Shown here piece by piece: positions 23,518 to 32,722 of a DNA stretch of 36,064 nucleotides. The position numbers and the translations under genes were made by a program. This DNA is from Rhodospirillales bacterium. Its GTDB lineage: Bacteria; Pseudomonadota; Alphaproteobacteria; Acetobacterales; Acetobacteraceae. Below the pieces are notes generated by a model that saw only the letters and a list, made by a program, of their open reading frames with translations, did no database searches and was not told the DNA's origin. Numbering within the stretch: position 1 is the stretch's first letter; the number at the start of each line of letters is the position of its first letter. The stretch is from contig JANYFG010000038.1 of the NCBI GenBank assembly GCA_025362815.1, positions 1-36,064 on the forward strand, in the 5' to 3' direction.

Positions 23518-24459
23518 ATGGAAATCCGCAATCTCGGCCGGTCCGGCCTGCGTGTCTCGGCCGTGGGCCTCGGCTGCAATAATTTCGGCGGCCGCCTCGA
23601 TCTCGAGGCCACCCGTTCGGTCATCCATGCCGCCTTCGATGCCGGCATCACCCTGTTCGACACCGCCGATGTCTATGGCGACAAGGGCGGCTCCGAAACG
23701 CTGATGGGCGACGTGATCGGCGCAATGCGCCACGAAATCGTGATCGCCAGCAAATTCTGCATGCCGATGGACGACAGCGAAACCTTAAAAGGCGGTTCGC
23801 GACGCTACATCATGACGGCCGTGGAAGCCTCGTTGAAGCGGCTGCAGACCGACTATCTCGATCTCTACCAGATGCACCGGATGGACCCTCTCACCCCCAT
23901 CGAGGAAAGTCTGCGCGCGCTCTCGGATCTCGTGACCCAAGGCAAGATCCGCTATTTCGGCTGCTCGAACTTCACCGGATGGCGCATGGTGGAAGCGCAA
24001 TGGACAGCGAAGGCCTTGGGCATCCAAGGCTTCGTCTCAGCACAGGACGAATACTCCCTCGTCAAACGCGAGCACGAGGCCGATCTGATCCCCGCTTTGC
24101 GAGAATACGGCCTGGGCCTTCTGCCCTATTTCCCGCTCGCCTCCGGCCTGCTCACCGGCAAATACCGCCGCAACGCACCGATGCCCGAGGGGGCCAGGCT
24201 CACCAACACACAGCGCCTCGCCGATCGCTATCTCAGCGATCGCAACTGGGTCATCTCTGAAAAACTCGCCGATTTCGCCGAAGCGCGCGGACACACCGCG
24301 CTGGAACTCGCCTTCAGCTGGCTGCTGGCACAGGCCCCGGTCTCCAGCGTCATCGCCGGCGCCACCAAGCCGGCACAGATCGCCCAGAACGTCGCGGCCG
24401 GCAGCTGGAAACTGACGGCAGACGATCTGGCGGAAATCGACACCATCACCGCGGCATAA
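23518..24459 (+). CDS. Aldo/keto reductase
   Basis: The 313-residue protein has the TIM-barrel AKR catalytic tetrad Asp48, Tyr53, Lys79 and His120 in their usual motifs (DTADVYGDKGGSE, ASKF, YQMHRMDP), the family start MEIRNLGRSGLRVSAVGLG and the NADPH site toward the C-terminus (SSVIAGATKPAQIAQN). It reduces carbonyls with NADPH; the substrate is unknown. Its ribosome site AGGAG sits in a strong hairpin formed by the upstream repeat array. A solute-binding protein gene follows after 14 bp. Confidence 0.95.
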   Translation: MEIRNLGRSGLRVSAVGLGCNNFGGRLDLEATRSVIHAAFDAGITLFDTADVYGDKGGSETLMGDVIGAMRHEIVIASKFCMPMDDSETLKGGSRRYIMTAVEASLKRLQTDYLDLYQMHRMDPLTPIEESLRALSDLVTQGKIRYFGCSNFTGWRMVEAQWTAKALGIQGFVSAQDEYSLVKREHEADLIPALREYGLGLLPYFPLASGLLTGKYRRNAPMPEGARLTNTQRLADRYLSDRNWVISEKLADFAEARGHTALELAFSWLLAQAPVSSVIAGATKPAQIAQNVAAGSWKLTADDLAEIDTITAA

Positions 24460-24473
24460 GGGGGCACACACGC

Positions 24474-26057
24474 ATGCGCCGCCGGACCCTGATCGCAGCC
24501 GCCCTCGCCGCACCGCTGGCCAAACCCGCGATCGCGGCAGGGTCCAGCGTTCTGAAGGTGATCCCGCAAGCCAATCTCACCAGCCTCGATCCGGTCTGGA
24601 CCACGGCGGTGGTCACCCGAAATCATGGCTATCTCGTCTACGACCAGCTGGCCGCGGTGGACGCCAATTTCATACCCCGGCCCCAGATGGCCGAAGGCTG
24701 GTCGGAAGCGGACAATGTCTGGACGATCCGTCTGCGCGAGGGTCTTCGCTTTCACGACAACACACCGGTGCTTGGCAAAGACTGTGTCGCCTCGATCCGG
24801 CGTTGGATGGCACGCGACAGTCTGGGCCAGGCTTTGTCCCTGGTCACAGACGAGCTGAGCGCTCCAGACGACCGCACCATCGTGTTTCGCCTGAAAAAGG
24901 CTTTTCCGCTGCTGCCGCTGGCCCTGGCGAAACCCAGCCCGATGCCGCTGTTCATCATGCCGGAACGCATTGCACAGACCGACCCTTTCAAGGCCATCAC
25001 CGACCCCACAGGCTCCGGCCCGTTCCGCTTCGTCAAGGATGAATGGAATCCCGGCTCGCGCGCCGTCTGGGCGAAACACGAGGCCTATGTGCCGCGCATG
25101 GAACCTGTCAGCGGCATCGCCGGCGGCCGTCGCCCCCTCGTCGATCGCGTGGAATGGACCGTCATTCCCGACAGCGCCACCGCGGCGGCGGCGATGATCA
25201 ACGGCGAGCAGGATTATTGGGAATATCCGCTCTATGACCTGCTGCCCCTGCTGAAGAAATCGCCCAATGTCCGCGTGGGACAACGCCTGTCGACCGGCAC
25301 CTATGCCGGCATCCGCATCAACCACCTGCAGCCGCCGTTCAACAACATCAAGGTCCGCCAGGCTCTGCTGCTCGGCATCGACCAGACCGAATATCTTCGC
25401 GCCGTCGCCGGCGATCCAGACGACCGCGATGCACCGGGCGGAAAATCATGGGCGGCCTGCGAAAGCGTCTATACCTGCGGCACGCAGTTCGAAAGCGCCG
25501 CCGGCAACGCGGCACTGCGCGAACATAGCATCGAAAAGGCCAAGGCCGCGTTGAAGGCGAGCGGCTACAACGGAGAACGCACGGTGCTGATCGCGCCGTC
25601 AGACTATCCGCAGATCAACGCCCTCAGCCTTGTCACCGCGGATATCATGCGCCGCATGGGCTTTAATCTCGATCTCGTCGCCACCGATTGGGGCACGGTC
25701 ATCACGCGGCGCGCCAACAAGGGCCCCGTCGACAAAGGCGGCTGGAGCGTCTTCCATTCGACCTGGGCCGGCACCGACGTACAAAATCCCGCAATCCATC
25801 AAAATCTGCGCGCCAACGGTGACGGTGCCTGGTTCGGATGGCCGACCGACCCCGACATCGAGCAGCTGCGTGATACCTGGATGGAGGCGCCGCTCGATCA
25901 GCAGAAAGCCATTGCAGACCGCATCCAGGTGCGCGCCTTCGAGACGGTCCCGTTCGTGCCGCTGGGCTATTACTGGCAGCCGAGCGCCTGGAACAAGTCT
26001 GTCACAGGCACATTCGCGTGCCCGATCACCAGCTTTTGGAACCTCGGCAAAGCCTGA
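24474..26057 (+). CDS. ABC transporter substrate-binding protein, family 5 (peptide/nickel type)
   Basis: A 527-residue periplasmic binding protein. The leader MRRRTLIAAALAAPLAKPAIA is Tat-like, and the mature part starts with VLKVIPQANLTSLDPVWTTAVVTRNHGYLVYDQL, the SBP_bac_5 signature, followed by TGSGPFRFVKDEW and IRINHLQPPFNNIKVRQALLLGID. Family members bind oligopeptides, nickel or glutathione-like ligands. No permease or ATPase gene follows, so it is an orphan or works with a system elsewhere. It probably shares a transcript with the aldo/keto reductase. Its stop is 1 bp from that of the convergent MarR gene. Confidence 0.92.
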   Translation: MRRRTLIAAALAAPLAKPAIAAGSSVLKVIPQANLTSLDPVWTTAVVTRNHGYLVYDQLAAVDANFIPRPQMAEGWSEADNVWTIRLREGLRFHDNTPVLGKDCVASIRRWMARDSLGQALSLVTDELSAPDDRTIVFRLKKAFPLLPLALAKPSPMPLFIMPERIAQTDPFKAITDPTGSGPFRFVKDEWNPGSRAVWAKHEAYVPRMEPVSGIAGGRRPLVDRVEWTVIPDSATAAAAMINGEQDYWEYPLYDLLPLLKKSPNVRVGQRLSTGTYAGIRINHLQPPFNNIKVRQALLLGIDQTEYLRAVAGDPDDRDAPGGKSWAACESVYTCGTQFESAAGNAALREHSIEKAKAALKASGYNGERTVLIAPSDYPQINALSLVTADIMRRMGFNLDLVATDWGTVITRRANKGPVDKGGWSVFHSTWAGTDVQNPAIHQNLRANGDGAWFGWPTDPDIEQLRDTWMEAPLDQQKAIADRIQVRAFETVPFVPLGYYWQPSAWNKSVTGTFACPITSFWNLGKA

Positions 26058-26058
26058 C

Positions 26059-26454
26059 CTATTCGGCGGCCATTTGCTCGACGGGCAGACACAGCGGGGC
26101 CTTTTGGCTGGCCCGTCGACGTGGGTAGGCGGCCTCGTGCAGCCATGCGCGAAGCCCTGCCACATAATCGAGTCCCGCCTCGGTCGGCACGATGAGCACG
26201 CTGCGACGATCCCGCAAATCTTCGGCGCGATCGGCGAGTTCGAGCGCACACAGGCGGTCCAGTGAACGCGAGATCGCCGGTTTGGAGATGTTGAGGCGCG
26301 CCGCTAGTCCGCGAACCGTGTGCATCTCTGGTTCCAGGCCGATCATCAGCAGAACCGCCAGTTGGCGAGCGGAAAGATCGGGCGCATCCGCGCGCACACT
26401 GGCGCAGATCGTTGATTGCAAAATCGCCAGAAGCCTGTCGGCATCGAGTTTCAT
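26059..26454 (-). CDS. MarR-family transcriptional regulator
   Basis: A 131-residue winged-helix protein: PDLSARQLAVLLMIGLEP, recognition helix HTVRGLAARLNISKPAISRSLDRL (~52-75) and wing LRDRRSVLIVPTEAGLDYV. MarR proteins bind palindromes as dimers and often respond to small molecules. The ATG at 26454 follows GAGG by about 9 bp and gives a compact domain; an in-frame extension to 26742 has weak codon bias. The likely target (solute-binding protein or its own gene) cannot be read. Confidence 0.85.
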   Translation of the reverse strand: MKLDADRLLAILQSTICASVRADAPDLSARQLAVLLMIGLEPEMHTVRGLAARLNISKPAISRSLDRLCALELADRAEDLRDRRSVLIVPTEAGLDYVAGLRAWLHEAAYPRRRASQKAPLCLPVEQMAAE

Positions 26455-26836
26455 GCTGCGCGCCTCATTTGATTTCGTTGCCCCGCTGGAGGTCCAGCGC
26501 ACCTGGATTTTCTCCGAAAAGCAATGATGCGGCGGCGGCGAAGGTTCCGCGATACGTACGATTTCGTAATGGGAAACGAGAAACGATCCGTTCGGCGGAA
26601 AATCTGTCCAACGGCGATAGATGGCATCGTCACCAGCCTTGATACGACCACTTTCAAACGTCGGGCGAAACGATAACTGCAATGGATCCGGCAGTGTGCC
26701 ACGCGAAATTTCCCACTTTCCAGTGTGCGAGAACATCGTCACGCAAGCGCCTCTGTTCCTTGCGGAGCGTGGCCGAGAACCCGCGTGATATGAAACGTCG
26801 GAGCGCTGAAACCACCGCTATAGGAATATTTGCCAA
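26455..26836. other. Non-coding or decayed stretch between marR and the imuA promoter
   Basis: About 380 bp without a convincing gene. The marR frame stays open to 26742, but third-position bias is weak (about half G/C) and no ribosome site supports it. It could be a fossil. It probably holds the marR promoter. No repeat or RNA gene was recognised. Confidence 0.4.
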
Positions 26837-26886
26837 TTGACTCCGAAGCGCCGATCCGGGATTTATAAAAGGAACAAATTAGGAAC
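26837..26886 (+). promoter_or_regulatory. imuA promoter with overlapping LexA (SOS) box
   Basis: A possible -35 TTGACT (26837-26842) and -10 TTTATA (26862-26867), 19 bp apart, precede a perfect GAACaaattagGAAC box at 26872-26886. The box would cover the transcription start. It matches the alphaproteobacterial LexA consensus and suits DNA-damage control of the mutasome. Confidence 0.75.
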
Positions 26887-26892
26887 TTTTCT

Positions 26893-27627
26893 GTGTCAGG
26901 CCATCAGCTTGCCAGGCTGCGCGCCCAGATCGCAGCGCTCGCGCCACCCGTGCCGCATGGCGTGCTGCCATTGGATGGCGGCGCCATCGATGCAGCATTG
27001 GGCGGAGGATTGGCATTGGGTGCCCTTCACGCCGTGGAAGGCGCAGGCATCGAGGCTGAAACATGTGCCGTGCCTGCCGCGTTCCTGGCACATCTGGTGG
27101 CGGCACTACCTTCGCCGCTGCCCATTTTCTGGATTGCCCAGAACGCCGATCTCTATGCCCCCGGCCTGATCGGGCACGGCCTTGATCCATCCCGACTGAT
27201 CCAGCTCCGTTGCGTGTCAGATGACGAAACCTTAGGGGCGATGGAAACCCTGCTGCGTTCGAAGGCGGTCGCCTGCGTGATTGCAGAAACCGCGCGGGTT
27301 TCTCCACTGGCCGGGCGCCGCTTGCAGATGGCCTGCCTGGGCTCGGGCACGACAGGCTTTCTGCTGCGCCGCTTTCTGTACGGCCGGCGCGCAACAGAGC
27401 CCATCCAGGCCGCCGTGACACGCTGGCGGCTGGGCCCCTCGCCCAGTCTTAAAATAGGCCGGCTTCCCGGGCGCCCTCGCTGGCGTGCCGAATTGCTGCA
27501 CACGCGATCCGGCCCCGCAACCGAATGGATTTTGGAACAGGAGGACCGCGAAGATGCGACGCATCCTTTCCGTGTGGCTACCGGCCTGGCCCATCCGCAG
27601 ATTGCTGCGCGAAGGCTGGCCGGCTGA
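26893..27627 (+). CDS. imuA: ImuA, SOS mutasome RecA-like accessory protein
   Basis: A 244-residue protein with the ImuA/RecA-like layout (HGVLPLDGGAIDAALGGGLALGALHAVEG, then IFWIAQNADLYAPGLIGHGLDPSRLIQL), as in proteins that act with ImuB and DnaE2 in error-prone repair. A true Walker A is not seen, as usual for the family. The likely start is GTG at 26893, 6 bp after the SOS box, with no Shine-Dalgarno, so the mRNA may have a very short leader. The 3' end overlaps imuB by 74 bp. Confidence 0.9.
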   Translation: MSGHQLARLRAQIAALAPPVPHGVLPLDGGAIDAALGGGLALGALHAVEGAGIEAETCAVPAAFLAHLVAALPSPLPIFWIAQNADLYAPGLIGHGLDPSRLIQLRCVSDDETLGAMETLLRSKAVACVIAETARVSPLAGRRLQMACLGSGTTGFLLRRFLYGRRATEPIQAAVTRWRLGPSPSLKIGRLPGRPRWRAELLHTRSGPATEWILEQEDREDATHPFRVATGLAHPQIAARRLAG

Positions 27628-29041
27628 CCGCCCGCTGGCCACCGTCGAAAATCACGGCGGGCAACGCCGCATCGCAGCCGCCTCCCGACTTGCCGAGACC
27701 CAAGGCGTCATACGCGGCCAAAGCCTGGCCCAGGCACGTGCCGTATGCCCTGCCCTGGTCGTGACAGACGCCGATCCGGATGCCGACCGCGCAGCCCTCA
27801 CGCGCATGGCGAACTGGTGCGAACGGTTTTCACCCCTGACCGCGATCGATCCCCCGGATGGTCTGTGGATCGACATTACCGGCTGCGCCCACTTGCTCGG
27901 CAATGAGACCACTCTTGCCAAAACGATCGCCAAACGGTTGGCGCCTTGTCGCGTGGCGATCGCTGGCACACCCCTTGCGGCGCAGGCCGCCTCTCGTGCA
28001 GCCACGTCTCAACCAATCGAAGTGATTTCCCCAGGGTCCGAACAGGCAGCATTGCAGGCGTTGCCCGTGACACTTCTGCGGTTGGATGCACATGTGGTGG
28101 CCGGACTTCGGCGGGTGGGGCTACGCACCATCGGCGATTTGGCAAGCCAATCCCGAGCCGACCTGATCGCCCGCTTTGGCGCAGAAACAAATCTGCGCCT
28201 CGAACAGGCCGTTGGAAAATCGCCTCACCTCATAACCTGGCTTCGCGAAAAGCAGCCGCTGTCCGAGCGAGTGGCCTTTGCCGAGCCGATCGGAACCGCC
28301 GATGACCTGGCCGGAATGCTTGACCTGTTGTCCAAGACAGTTTGCGCCCGGATGGAGGCCGAAGGCGTCGGCGGCCGTCGTTTCGTTGCCACGTTTTATC
28401 GCGTGGACGACCTGACGCCAGCGATCGAAATTGCGATGGCCAAACCACATCACGATGCCAGCAGGCTCATCAAGCTTCTCGCCGCCAAGCTCGACACGAT
28501 CGATCCCGGATTTGGTGTCGAGGCCATCGCCCTGAACGTTCTGGAATCCGCCCCTTTGCCGCCCCGGCAATGCAACATGAATGGCACGCTCCAGTCTGAA
28601 GACTTGTCGACTGTCATTGATGAACTGGCCAACCGCCTCACGCCGGACCGGCTTTGGCGCCCTATTCCACAGGCCAGCCATATTCCAGAACGCGCAAGCA
28701 GCATCGCGCCACCGCTTGATGCGATACCTGCATGGCCACACCCACCTGGCGAAAGACCGTTGCGGTTGCTGCGGCCTCCGGAGCCGATCGAAGCCAGTGC
28801 ACCGATACCGGATGATCCACCCATCCTGTTCCGCTGGCGTGGCGCCGTGCATCGCGTGCAGGCCGCAACCGGACCTGAAAGAATTGGCGCCGAATGGTGG
28901 CGCCGTTCTGACCCCGATGAACGCTTCCGCGACTATTATCGTGTCGAGGACCAGGCCGGTGCCCGTTTTTGGGTGTTTCGCATAGGATTGCCTGGTCAAG
29001 ACCGGGCACCAGAATGGTTCGTGCACGGATTGTTTGGATAG
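27554..29041 (+). CDS. imuB: ImuB, catalytically inactive Y-family polymerase of the mutasome
   Basis: The 495-residue protein begins MRRILSVWLPAWPIRR, where active Y-family polymerases have the first metal-binding Asp, and has LWIDITGCAHLLG (104-116) in place of the S-x-D-E motif, so it is the non-catalytic ImuB. In the mutasome it links ImuA, the beta clamp and DnaE2. The C-terminal DUF6504-like ending (RFRDYYRVEDQAGARFWVFR) is intact. The start at 27554 follows AGGAGG and lies inside imuA in another frame. dnaE2 follows after 2 bp. Confidence 0.95.
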   Translation: MRRILSVWLPAWPIRRLLREGWPADRPLATVENHGGQRRIAAASRLAETQGVIRGQSLAQARAVCPALVVTDADPDADRAALTRMANWCERFSPLTAIDPPDGLWIDITGCAHLLGNETTLAKTIAKRLAPCRVAIAGTPLAAQAASRAATSQPIEVISPGSEQAALQALPVTLLRLDAHVVAGLRRVGLRTIGDLASQSRADLIARFGAETNLRLEQAVGKSPHLITWLREKQPLSERVAFAEPIGTADDLAGMLDLLSKTVCARMEAEGVGGRRFVATFYRVDDLTPAIEIAMAKPHHDASRLIKLLAAKLDTIDPGFGVEAIALNVLESAPLPPRQCNMNGTLQSEDLSTVIDELANRLTPDRLWRPIPQASHIPERASSIAPPLDAIPAWPHPPGERPLRLLRPPEPIEASAPIPDDPPILFRWRGAVHRVQAATGPERIGAEWWRRSDPDERFRDYYRVEDQAGARFWVFRIGLPGQDRAPEWFVHGLFG

Positions 29042-29043
29042 CC

Positions 29044-32000
29044 ATGTTTGTCGAAGTACAGGCCGCCACAGCTTTTTCTTTTTTGCGAGGCGCAAGCCAC
29101 GCCACAGAACTTATCCACACGGCCAAATTTTTGGGTCTGCACGCCATCGGAATTGCAGACCGCAATACGCTGGCGGGCGTGGTGCGCGCCCATATCGCGG
29201 CCAAGGCCGCGCACATACAGCTCATTCCCGCCGCACGGCTGGTATTTCGTGACGGCACCCCGGACATCACATGTTACCCGACGAACCGGGCCGCCTGGTC
29301 ACGGCTTTCGCGACTGATCACTTTGGGAAAAGGCCGCGCCATCAAGGGCAACTGTGCGTTGGATCTTACTGATCTGCTGGAACACAGCCAGGATCAAGCC
29401 ATTCTGATCCATGCACAGGACGAGACGGCTTTACCTGCCCTCGCCTCTCATTTTCGCAAAAGGGCCTGGATCGCTGCGAAACGCCGCTACCGCGACGATG
29501 ACAATTTAAATCTGAAAAGAACCGCTGATCTGGGATTGCATCATTTTCTACCAATTCTGGCAACCAACGACGTTCTGTATCACGCGCCGGAACGGCGTCG
29601 GCTGCATGATGTGATGACCTGCATCCGCCTTGGCACAACGCTGGAAAAGGCCGGCCTGGCACTGGCCGCCAACGGCGAACGCCATCTGAAATCAGCCGAA
29701 GAGATGACTCGGTTGTTTCGAGATCATCCCCAGGCGATTGCGGCAAGCCACCATCTCGCAAGCCTGTGCAAATTTAATCTTGATGAGCTTTCCTATGAAT
29801 ATCCGGACGAACCGGTGCCACCTGACGCGACGCCCGATTCACATCTGACGTATTTGACCTGGCAAGGTGCCGCGCGTCGATTTCCACAGGGGATACCCCC
29901 TGATATCAAATCGACCATCGAAAAAGAACTCGGAATAATAAAAGGACTTTTCTACGCAGCATATTTTCTGACCGTCCACGACATCGTTTGCTTTGCACAA
30001 TCTGCAGGTATTTTATGCCAAGGCCGCGGTTCGGCAGCAAATTCAGTGGTTTGCTACTGCCTCGGGATCACCGCCGTTGATCCAACGGAAATAAACCTGT
30101 TATTCGAGCGCTTTGTTTCGATGGAGCGTAGAGAGCCACCTGATATCGATGTCGATTTCGAGCATGAACGACGGGAAGAAGTCATACAATATATCTATAC
30201 ACGATACGGGCGTCATCGCGCTGGAATTGCAGCAACAGTTATTCATTACAGACCTAAGATGGCCGTCCGGGAAGTTGGGAAAGTCATGGGGCTTTCGGAG
30301 GATGCAACCGCCGCTCTCTCCGCTGAAAGCTGGAATGCCGGCGAAACCTTGTGGAACGATGGACGGCTGGAGGAGATAGGTCTTGATCCCAAAAGCCATA
30401 TTGTCCAACGCACCGTCGCGATGGCACGTGAACTGATCGGGTTTCCAAGGCACCTGTCGCAGCATGTGGGTGGTTTCGTGTTGACCCGTGGCCGGCTGGA
30501 TGAAACGGTTCCGATCGGCCCGGCTGCCATGGAGGGGCGGAGCTTCATCGAATGGGACAAAGACGATATCGACGCGCTTGGCATCATGAAAGTCGATATT
30601 CTGGCGCTTGGAATGCTGACCTGTATTCATCGTGCATTCGATTTTCTGGCGCAAAGAGGCGTTCATTTCACCACCCTTGCCGACGTCCCGCGTGAGGACC
30701 CTCTGGTTTATGCGATGCTGACGCGCGCTGACTCGCTCGGTGTTTTTCAGGTTGAAAGCCGCGCGCAGATGAACATGCTGCCACGGCTGAAGCCCAAGGA
30801 GTTCTACGACCTGGTGATCGAAGTCGCCATTGTCCGCCCAGGGCCGATCCAGGGTGATATGGTCCATCCCTATCTGCGTCGGCGGCAGGGCCTGGAGGAC
30901 GTCCATTATCCTTCGCCATCGCCGGAACACGGGGACGCCAATGAACTGAAAATGGTGCTGGGAAAAACCTTTGGCGTTCCACTGTTCCAGGAGCAGGCGA
31001 TGCGCATTGCAATTGAGGCAGCCCGCTTCACACCACAGCAGGCCAATCAGTTGCGCAGGGCAATGGCCACGTTTCGCAATGTTGGAACAATCCAGACCTT
31101 CTTTGACCAAATGGTGGATGGAATGGTCTCCAGAGGATATGAGCGGGATTTCGCCGAACGCTGTTTTCGACAGATCGAGGGATTTGGAACCTATGGCTTT
31201 CCGGAAAGCCACGCTGCAAGCTTTGCGTTGATCGTTTATGTGTCGGCTTGGCTGAAGTGCCATCATCCTGCGGTATTCGCAGCGGCGCTGTTGAATTCCC
31301 AACCGATGGGATTTTATGCGCCGGCGCAGATCGTCGGCGACGCCCGTGCGCATGGCGTGAGTGTTCGCAGCGTCGATCTGAACATGAGCCTCTGGGACAG
31401 CCATCTTGATGAGGATGCCACACTCAGACTTGGATTTCGGATTATCGGCGGGTTTCGTACGGACTGGGCATCGGCAATTGTGCACGGGCGGCCGTATCGG
31501 GATTTTCGGCACTTGGCATCGGCCGGCCTGCCACATGCCGCTCTTGTGGCTTTGGCGGATGCAGATGCGATGCGAAGTATTGGATTGGATCGCAGGGCCG
31601 CCTTATGGCAGGTGCGCGGATTGGAACGCGAAGGGAAGCTGCCACTGTTTGCAGGCCTGCCTTTGGCTGTGCGCAAGGCGAAACTTCCCGTCATGCCGAT
31701 GCCGGAGCAGGTCACTGCGGATTATCAGTCCATGTCTTTATCGTTGAAGTCACATCCGTTGCGCTTCTTGCGCACACGCCTGATCGGCGAGGGCGCCATG
31801 ACCTGTGCGCAGGCGAACAATATCAGCAATGGCGCTGCATTCTTCACTGTGGGCGTCGTGCTGGTTCGCCAACGGCCGGGAAGTGCCAATGGCGTTGTTT
31901 TCGCAACCATCGAGGATGAGACCGGCACAGCCAACGTCGTTGTCTGGCCCAGCGTTGTGGTAACCTACCGAAGCGCTGTCCTCGGCTCGGCCTTGCTCGA

Positions 32001-32160
32001 GGTTCGCGGCCGAATTCAACGAACGGCTGAAGGGATCGTGCATCTGGTGGCGGAGCACCTGGAGAATCGCACCGCGGACCTGCGAAACCTCGATGATGAT
32101 ACGATTACGGGCCCTCCCGCCAGGGCAGATGAACTTCCACGCTCGCGTGATTTCCGGTAA
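29044..32160 (+). CDS. dnaE2: Error-prone DNA polymerase DnaE2
   Basis: A 1038-residue C-family polymerase carrying out translesion synthesis during SOS. Domains in order: PHP-like N-terminus (VEVQAATAFSFLRGASH), polymerase core with the catalytic PDIDVDF aspartates at about 367-371 and the QGRGSAANSVVCY palm motif, helix-hairpin-helix region and OB fold near 905-990. The length is typical for DnaE2 and shorter than DnaE1. The ATG at 29044 is 2 bp after the imuB stop; the gene ends 3 bp before the convergent holin gene. Its codon use is visibly less G/C-biased than the housekeeping genes to the left. Confidence 0.95.
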   Translation: MFVEVQAATAFSFLRGASHATELIHTAKFLGLHAIGIADRNTLAGVVRAHIAAKAAHIQLIPAARLVFRDGTPDITCYPTNRAAWSRLSRLITLGKGRAIKGNCALDLTDLLEHSQDQAILIHAQDETALPALASHFRKRAWIAAKRRYRDDDNLNLKRTADLGLHHFLPILATNDVLYHAPERRRLHDVMTCIRLGTTLEKAGLALAANGERHLKSAEEMTRLFRDHPQAIAASHHLASLCKFNLDELSYEYPDEPVPPDATPDSHLTYLTWQGAARRFPQGIPPDIKSTIEKELGIIKGLFYAAYFLTVHDIVCFAQSAGILCQGRGSAANSVVCYCLGITAVDPTEINLLFERFVSMERREPPDIDVDFEHERREEVIQYIYTRYGRHRAGIAATVIHYRPKMAVREVGKVMGLSEDATAALSAESWNAGETLWNDGRLEEIGLDPKSHIVQRTVAMARELIGFPRHLSQHVGGFVLTRGRLDETVPIGPAAMEGRSFIEWDKDDIDALGIMKVDILALGMLTCIHRAFDFLAQRGVHFTTLADVPREDPLVYAMLTRADSLGVFQVESRAQMNMLPRLKPKEFYDLVIEVAIVRPGPIQGDMVHPYLRRRQGLEDVHYPSPSPEHGDANELKMVLGKTFGVPLFQEQAMRIAIEAARFTPQQANQLRRAMATFRNVGTIQTFFDQMVDGMVSRGYERDFAERCFRQIEGFGTYGFPESHAASFALIVYVSAWLKCHHPAVFAAALLNSQPMGFYAPAQIVGDARAHGVSVRSVDLNMSLWDSHLDEDATLRLGFRIIGGFRTDWASAIVHGRPYRDFRHLASAGLPHAALVALADADAMRSIGLDRRAALWQVRGLEREGKLPLFAGLPLAVRKAKLPVMPMPEQVTADYQSMSLSLKSHPLRFLRTRLIGEGAMTCAQANNISNGAAFFTVGVVLVRQRPGSANGVVFATIEDETGTANVVVWPSVVVTYRSAVLGSALLEVRGRIQRTAEGIVHLVAEHLENRTADLRNLDDDTITGPPARADELPRSRDFR

Positions 32161-32163
32161 TTG

Positions 32164-32721
32164 TTATTTTCCGTCTGCAGCAGGTGTGCTGCGATACAAC
32201 AGCTCTGTTTTGGAAGCACTGCCTGCCGAGGAACCGACCCAATAGCTGACGACGGATGTCGTCATTGCAGCCAACGATCCTAAAAGCATATTGAGCAACG
32301 TTTCGCTTCCAGACGGCAGCGAACGCGTCAGTGCCATCAGCATCACGGAACCAAACGTGGCGAGCACCACAACCGATACGATCGGTGCCGCCCACTGAAC
32401 CGCACTTTTATTGGATGCCAAAGCGACGGTCTGTGCACGGGCGTTTGCGACATCGGAAAGTTGGGACGCAAGAAGGGCAGCATCTGCGTCGCGCATGGCC
32501 TTCTCCCGGCCGGCGGCGATCTCGGCAAGCTTCACACGTAAATTTGCCGCAGCTTCCGGATTGGCGGACAGCATCTGGGCAGATGCCGCGGCATCGTTCG
32601 TTCCGGTCACCGCCTGTACTGCACTGACAACGGCGTTGGCGGTGGCCTCACCGGCGCTGCCGAACAGCCACCTGCCGATCTCGGGGGCGATCGACAGCAC
32701 GAGCGGAATGAGAGGCAGCAT
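32164..32721 (-). CDS. Phage/GTA-type 3-TM holin
   Basis: A 185-residue protein: hydrophobic N-terminal segment (MLPLIPLVLSIAPEIGRWLFG), a long Ala-rich charged helix (VKLAEIAAGREKAMRDADAALLASQLSDVANAR), then two membrane helices (~109-130, ~142-165; YWVGSSAGSASKTELL at the end). This matches the 3-TM holin family described from gene transfer agents (PF11351). It forms membrane pores that release the endolysin. It follows the endolysin gene after 1 bp. Its end is 3 bp from the dnaE2 stop. Confidence 0.85.
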   Translation of the reverse strand: MLPLIPLVLSIAPEIGRWLFGSAGEATANAVVSAVQAVTGTNDAAASAQMLSANPEAAANLRVKLAEIAAGREKAMRDADAALLASQLSDVANARAQTVALASNKSAVQWAAPIVSVVVLATFGSVMLMALTRSLPSGSETLLNMLLGSLAAMTTSVVSYWVGSSAGSASKTELLYRSTPAADGK

Positions 32722-32722
32722 T

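Noticed and set aside
26455-26742. N-terminal extension of the MarR regulator
   Set aside because: The frame is open but has weak codon bias, no ribosome site and no similarity to MarR N-termini.
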